Origin: Anaeropeptidivorans aminofermentans
GTDB taxonomy: Bacteria; Bacillota; Clostridia; Lachnospirales; UBA5962
Direction of reading: 5' to 3'
Assembly: GCF_940670685.1 (NCBI RefSeq)
Contig: NZ_OW711693.1
Span: forward strand, 1,674,001-1,738,000
DNA: 64,000 nucleotides
A program made the translations under genes and the position numbers. Below, piece after piece: positions 60,637 to 64,000 of this stretch. The notes beneath the pieces are model-generated. The model was not told the origin of the DNA. It saw only the letters and a list, made by a program, of their open reading frames with translations, and ran no database searches. Position 1 is the stretch's first letter, and each line of letters begins with the position of its first letter.

Positions 60637-62067
60637 ATGAAAAAAATTATAGTTGATGTTTCCATAAGCGGTATTAAATCAGCTCTTTTACAAGATAAAG
60701 AGCTGATAGAGCTGATGGTTGACAGTTATGAAAATTCTTCTCTTGTAGGCAATATTTATTCCGGCAAGGTAGAAAGAATCATACCGAATCAATTTGCCTT
60801 TATCAATATCGGTGATGAAAAAAACTGCTTTTTACAGCTGGAAGACCATAAACAGCGGCTTGTGGATAAAAAGCTTAAAATGGGGGAGAACCTTACTGTT
60901 CAGGTGCTTAAGGATAAGCATGAGGAAAAAGGCGCTTTTGTTACTACGGAAATTTCCCTTCCCGGGCGATACGCCGTTTTGCTTAAAGGCGATGACAATG
61001 AACAGAGCATCGGTATCTCTCAGAAAATCGGCGATGAAAATTTACGCCGGGAGCTTAAAAAATATATTGGAACAATCCTTCCTAAAGGGTATAATATAAT
61101 TATACGGACGGAAGCGGCAGAAGCTTCCTTTGAAGATATAAAAACGGAAATAGAAGAGCTTTATGAAAAGCTCCGTAATATACTGAATTTAGGGGAATTT
61201 TCAAAGCCGCCGGCGGCCCTTTACATTGAGAGCAAGCTGGAAGGCATTATAAAGCCTCTTTTGTCTTCGGATATAGAAGAGATAATAGTAAATTCAGAGA
61301 AGCATATGGAGGATATTTCCCGCATATGCCGTGACTTTTTATGTGAAAATGCGCCTTCGGTGACCCTTTATGAAGGGGAGCTTGATATTTTATCCCATTT
61401 TGGAATCGATACCCAAATAGAAAAGGCGCTTCACGAAAGGGTATGGCTTAAGTCCGGCGGTTTTCTTATTATTGAGGAGACAAAAGCCTGTACGGTTATA
61501 GACGTTAACACGGGAAAATTCATTAACAAAAAGAACAGGGAAAAGCTGATTCTTCAGAATAATTTTGAGGCGGCAAAGGAAATAGCAAAACAGCTCCGCC
61601 TTAGAAATATTTCCGGCATGATTATTGTCGATTTTGTGGATTTGTATCATTCTGAGGACAGGGAAAGACTTTTGGCCTATTTTTCTTCTGAGCTTAAAAA
61701 GGACAGGCTTTCCGCTCATATCGTGGATTACAGCAGGCTTAATATCGTTCAGCTTACAAGAAAAAAGACTCATGCAAGCCTTAAAGATAAGCTTACGGAT
61801 AAATGCCCCCTTTGTGACGGAACGGGGCATATATTAAAAACCGATTATATAGCCGAGTCTATTTATAAAAAGGTAAAACGCATTCTTGTGCAGACAAGCT
61901 TTAATTATATAAAAATAAGCTCCAATAAAAAAATTATTCATTATATTGAAAAGATGAAAGTAATCAATGCTCTTGAAAAGGAATACAACGCTAAAATAGA
62001 GCTTGAAGTGATTAACACAGGCCGTTTTGATTATTTTGAATTGGAAAAGCAGACAAAGGGGGAATAA
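60637..62067 (+). CDS. rng: Ribonuclease G/E family
   Basis: A 476-residue RNase E/G. The N-terminal S1-like part includes SLVGNIYSGKVERIIPNQFA. The DNase-I-like catalytic region has TVIDVNTGKF and MIIVDFVDLYHSEDRERLL with the two metal-binding Asp residues, and the zinc link is CPLCDGTGH. It cuts single-stranded, AU-rich RNA and matures rRNA. GGAGATTT precedes ATG 60637. In many firmicutes rpmA/rplU follow, but here DJ-1 comes next. Confidence 0.94.
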   Translation: MKKIIVDVSISGIKSALLQDKELIELMVDSYENSSLVGNIYSGKVERIIPNQFAFINIGDEKNCFLQLEDHKQRLVDKKLKMGENLTVQVLKDKHEEKGAFVTTEISLPGRYAVLLKGDDNEQSIGISQKIGDENLRRELKKYIGTILPKGYNIIIRTEAAEASFEDIKTEIEELYEKLRNILNLGEFSKPPAALYIESKLEGIIKPLLSSDIEEIIVNSEKHMEDISRICRDFLCENAPSVTLYEGELDILSHFGIDTQIEKALHERVWLKSGGFLIIEETKACTVIDVNTGKFINKKNREKLILQNNFEAAKEIAKQLRLRNISGMIIVDFVDLYHSEDRERLLAYFSSELKKDRLSAHIVDYSRLNIVQLTRKKTHASLKDKLTDKCPLCDGTGHILKTDYIAESIYKKVKRILVQTSFNYIKISSNKKIIHYIEKMKVINALEKEYNAKIELEVINTGRFDYFELEKQTKGE

Positions 62068-62071
62068 TTGT

Positions 62072-62635
62072 ATGGAAGAAAAGAAAGCTTATATTTTTCT
62101 TGCAGATGGATTTGAGGAAATAGAGGCGCTTTCCGTTGTGGATATTCTAAGGAGAGGCGGCGTAAAGGTAACTACTATTTCCCTTAACACATCGGATATG
62201 GTAAAAGGCGCCCACGATATCATCGTTAAAGCAGACGCTACCTTTAATCATCTTAAAGAAGATTCCGACGTGCATATGATCATTTTCCCGGGAGGACCTG
62301 GGGTTGAAAATTTTCATGCCAATCCTTCTTTAATTAAGTTTACAAAAAAGTGCTATGCTGATAAAATATTGATCGGCGCAATTTGTGCGGCCCCTACCTT
62401 TATTGCTTCATTGGGTATTCTTGACGGCTGCAAGGCAGTATGTTACCCGGGCATGGAGCATCTTATGAATAATGTTACTATAGGCGATGAAAACGTAGTA
62501 GAATGCAGAAATATCATAACTTCTAAATGCCCTGCCACGGCGCCTTATTTTGCACTAAAGCTTCTTGAAAGACTTAGAGGAAAAGAAGTTTCCGACAAGG
62601 TAAAAGACCAGATGCATTTTGAGCTTTTATCATAA
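62072..62635 (+). CDS. DJ-1/PfpI-family protein
   Basis: A 187-residue cytoplasmic protein with the DJ-1 opening KKAYIFLADGFEEIEALSVV and the nucleophile Cys in LIGAICAAPTFIASLG. The nearby conserved Glu is in FEEIEAL. Such proteins are involved in stress response, deglycase or chaperone functions; which applies is not settled. AAAGGGGG precedes ATG 62072, four bases after the RNase gene ends; the longer frame overlaps it. Confidence 0.9.
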   Translation: MEEKKAYIFLADGFEEIEALSVVDILRRGGVKVTTISLNTSDMVKGAHDIIVKADATFNHLKEDSDVHMIIFPGGPGVENFHANPSLIKFTKKCYADKILIGAICAAPTFIASLGILDGCKAVCYPGMEHLMNNVTIGDENVVECRNIITSKCPATAPYFALKLLERLRGKEVSDKVKDQMHFELLS

Positions 62636-62913
62636 CATAAGCTTAACCATAAAATGATTTTATGAAAAATATCATACAATAATTTTAAAGAATATTGTAG
62701 ATTTTAGTCATTTTGACGAGGTTTATTTACATTAAAATGCAAGATTTGAAAAGTTCATTTGGTACTTTGCAAATCTTTCTGCAGAATCTCACCAAAATTA
62801 TATTTTAGCTGCAGGGCAAACGTATTTATGCGTTTATTCTGCCTTCAACGGACAAATTCTATAAAAAGCCCTTAAAACATATACTATAGAAAGATATGTC
62901 TTAAGGTGATAAT

Positions 62914-63177
62914 ATGTCAGTTGTGCGTACTTGTGATATGAAACAAAAGGAAGTAATCAATGTCTGCGACGGAAGCCGTCTCGGATATATTTGCGATATG
63001 GAAATAGATACGAAAAGCGGCAAAGTTGTGTCCATTATAATTCCAGGACCGGGCCGTGTATTTTGCATGTTCGGAAGCGACAAGGAATATAAAATAAAAT
63101 GGAGTGACATTTTACAGATAGGAGAAGACCTTATTCTTGTAGACGTCGACCCTAAGGAAGCCCTTGTGGACTGCTGA
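62914..63177 (+). CDS. YlmC/YmxH-family sporulation protein
   Basis: An 87-residue PRC-barrel protein: CDMKQKEVINVCDGSRLGYI, then KSGKVVSIIIPGPGRVF and IKWSDILQIGEDLILVD. In Clostridia and Bacillus this small protein is linked to sporulation, though its exact part is unclear. AAGGTGATA precedes ATG 62914. The 278-base gap before it contains no gene. Confidence 0.9.
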   Translation: MSVVRTCDMKQKEVINVCDGSRLGYICDMEIDTKSGKVVSIIIPGPGRVFCMFGSDKEYKIKWSDILQIGEDLILVDVDPKEALVDC

Positions 63178-63242
63178 TGCAGATTATAACTATACTTATT
63201 TAAAACGATTTACTGCATAAAAACTTACAGGCAGGTGATAAA

Positions 63243-63704
63243 ATGAAATGTCCCTTTTGCGGCTCTATAGACTCGAAGGTTGTGGACTCCAGAGCCATGG
63301 AAGACGGCAAGGCCATAAGAAGAAGAAGGCAGTGTGAAAGCTGCGGCGAGAGGTTTACGACCTATGAAAGAATTGATATTATCCCTGTTGCTGTCATCAA
63401 AAGAAACGGAGAAAGAGAATCCTTTGATAGAAGTAAGCTTTTAAACGGTATCATAAAATCCTGCAATAAACGCCCAATTTCCATGGAGGAAATGGAAAAG
63501 ATAGCCGATTATGTAGAGGGCTCCGTTCTTAATTCTTTAAATAAGGAGATCGAGAGCAACAAAATCGGCGAAATGGTGATGGACAAGCTTAAAGAGGTGG
63601 ACGAGGTTGCATATGTCCGCTTTGCTTCTGTATATAAGAAATTTAAGGATATTGATACCTTTATGGAGGAGCTTTCAAAGCTCTTAAGAGAAAAAAATAA
63701 TTAA
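63243..63704 (+). CDS. nrdR: Transcriptional repressor NrdR
   Basis: A 153-residue NrdR. The zinc ribbon is [15 protein letters not shown] with the second pair in [15 protein letters not shown], followed by an ATP-cone domain ([20 protein letters not shown], then [12 protein letters not shown]). It represses ribonucleotide reductase genes when dATP is high. GCAGGTGAT precedes ATG 63243. The target NrdR boxes are not seen in this window. Confidence 0.96.
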   Translation: MKCPFCGSIDSKVVDSRAMEDGKAIRRRRQCESCGERFTTYERIDIIPVAVIKRNGERESFDRSKLLNGIIKSCNKRPISMEEMEKIADYVEGSVLNSLNKEIESNKIGEMVMDKLKEVDEVAYVRFASVYKKFKDIDTFMEELSKLLREKNN

Positions 63705-63707
63705 TTT

Positions 63708-63773
63708 AACGTGAATTCGACGAAGCCTTCCCCCTTGGTTTACCAAGGGAAAGCCCAGAGGACTTTTCACGTT
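63708..63773. repeat. Inverted-repeat element after nrdR
   Basis: AACGTGAA (63708-63715) and TTCACGTT (63766-63773) enclose the hairpin CCCTTGG (63732-63738) with CCAAGGG (63743-63749). It may act as a transcript end, though no T tract is seen. Confidence 0.5.
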
Positions 63774-63787
63774 ATGAATATGTAATT

Positions 63788-63868
63788 AACAAACTTGAAA
63801 GGAAGTTTGTGATTATAAGAAAACGTTCACCTGAAAATGCTTTTACAGTTTTACTGTAAGCATTTTCA
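63788..63868. repeat. Repeat family C-like segment, copy 3
   Basis: AACAAACTTGAAAGGAAGTT and ATAAGAAAACGTTCACCTGA resemble the cores of 22631-22762 and 27222-27305. It includes a strong hairpin CCTGAAAATGCTT..AAGCATTTTCAGG. Confidence 0.45.
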
Positions 63869-63879
63869 GGTTTCCTAAG

Positions 63880-63917
63880 TATAAATTCGCAGTGTTTTTC
63901 TGGAAATTTATACGAAT
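63880..63917. repeat. Small hairpin repeat family E, copy 2
   Basis: TATAAATTCGCAGTGTTTTT with TCTGGAAATTTATACGAAT. It matches 52681-52717 closely. Confidence 0.55.
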
Positions 63918-64000
63918 GTAGTAAATTTAAAGTTAGTTTAAAGTTAGAGAGTAACAAAACCGTATATTCGTGAGGATTCAAAAATGTACTGTTTCCGAAG
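63918..64000. repeat. Dispersed repeat family B, copy 11 (cut by window end)
   Basis: The segment reads TAGTAAATTTAAAG, AGTAACAAAACCGTATATTC and GATTCAAAAATGTACTGTTT, the reverse complement of the right half of copy 2. The remaining half lies beyond the window. Confidence 0.75.

Overview
The window is AT-rich chromosomal DNA from an endospore-forming anaerobe of the class Clostridia, most likely in or near the Lachnospirales. The evidence is gene content: Spo0A, a YlmC/YmxH sporulation protein, a SpoIIQ-like M23 protein, the firmicute radical-SAM / DUF2344 / RNase G cluster, and a selenocysteine-containing Stickland-type reductase. No rRNA, tRNA, CRISPR array or intact insertion sequence was found. 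I cannot name the species from sequence alone.

Layout. 1-8244: the end of a Liv-type ABC importer (livH-M-G-F), a 2-hydroxyacid dehydrogenase, then an L-xylulose route (L-xylulose kinase, L-ribulose-5-P 4-epimerase, an unknown beta-propeller-like protein, L-ribulose/L-xylulose-5-P 3-epimerase). 8245-10245: a decayed prophage scar and a small Cys/His-rich protein made of 11 tandem heptads. 10246-13934: a nitrate/sulfonate/thiamine-pyrimidine-type ABC importer and a TudS-related desulfidase. 14007-19499: an FCD-type GntR regulator, a BCCT transporter and betaine/sarcosine reductase component B, whose large subunit carries an in-frame UGA selenocysteine codon. 19823-27208: a DUF3841 protein, a Crr-like EIIA, and MurNAc catabolism (murQ, murP, mupG, an RpiR regulator). 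26795-31764: a mannose-type PTS (EIIA, EIIB, EIIC, EIID) with a BtpA/SgcQ-family protein and a DeoR regulator. 31899-35814: an AGCS Na+ symporter beside a GlnK/GlnL-type two-component system. 36154-39915: a HOGA-like aldolase, a LysR regulator and an alanine-glyoxylate aminotransferase-type enzyme. 41335-49517: polyphosphate enzymes followed by the cobalamin nucleotide-loop genes cobT, cobU, cobS, a second CobU-like protein and cobC. 49921-63704: homocysteine methyltransferase/MTHFR, YczE, two GNATs, spo0A, CYTH, a frameshifted M23 gene, MscS, the radical-SAM/DUF2344/RNase G cluster, DJ-1, YlmC and nrdR.

Theme. Much of the window is nutrient salvage: pentose, methylated amine, muropeptide, an unknown sugar, glutamine and possibly a thio-compound. 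Some steps may connect. The HOGA-like aldolase and the AGT-like transaminase could make glycine from 4-hydroxy-2-oxoglutarate, which would feed Stickland glycine metabolism, but this is inference.

The intergenic DNA is unusually rich in short dispersed repeats with no coding capacity. I name five families. Family B has TATAGTAAATTTC-like termini and at least 11 copies, often clustered. Family A has 3 copies, family C 3, family D (a larger MITE-like element) 2, and family E (a small hairpin) 2. One family D copy sits inside the mannose-type PTS operon between EIIB and EIIC. These repeats, the selenocysteine gene, the paired repeats at the BCCT/grd promoter, the heptad-repeat protein, the desulfidase-importer locus and the BtpA-PTS locus are the parts most worth a second look.
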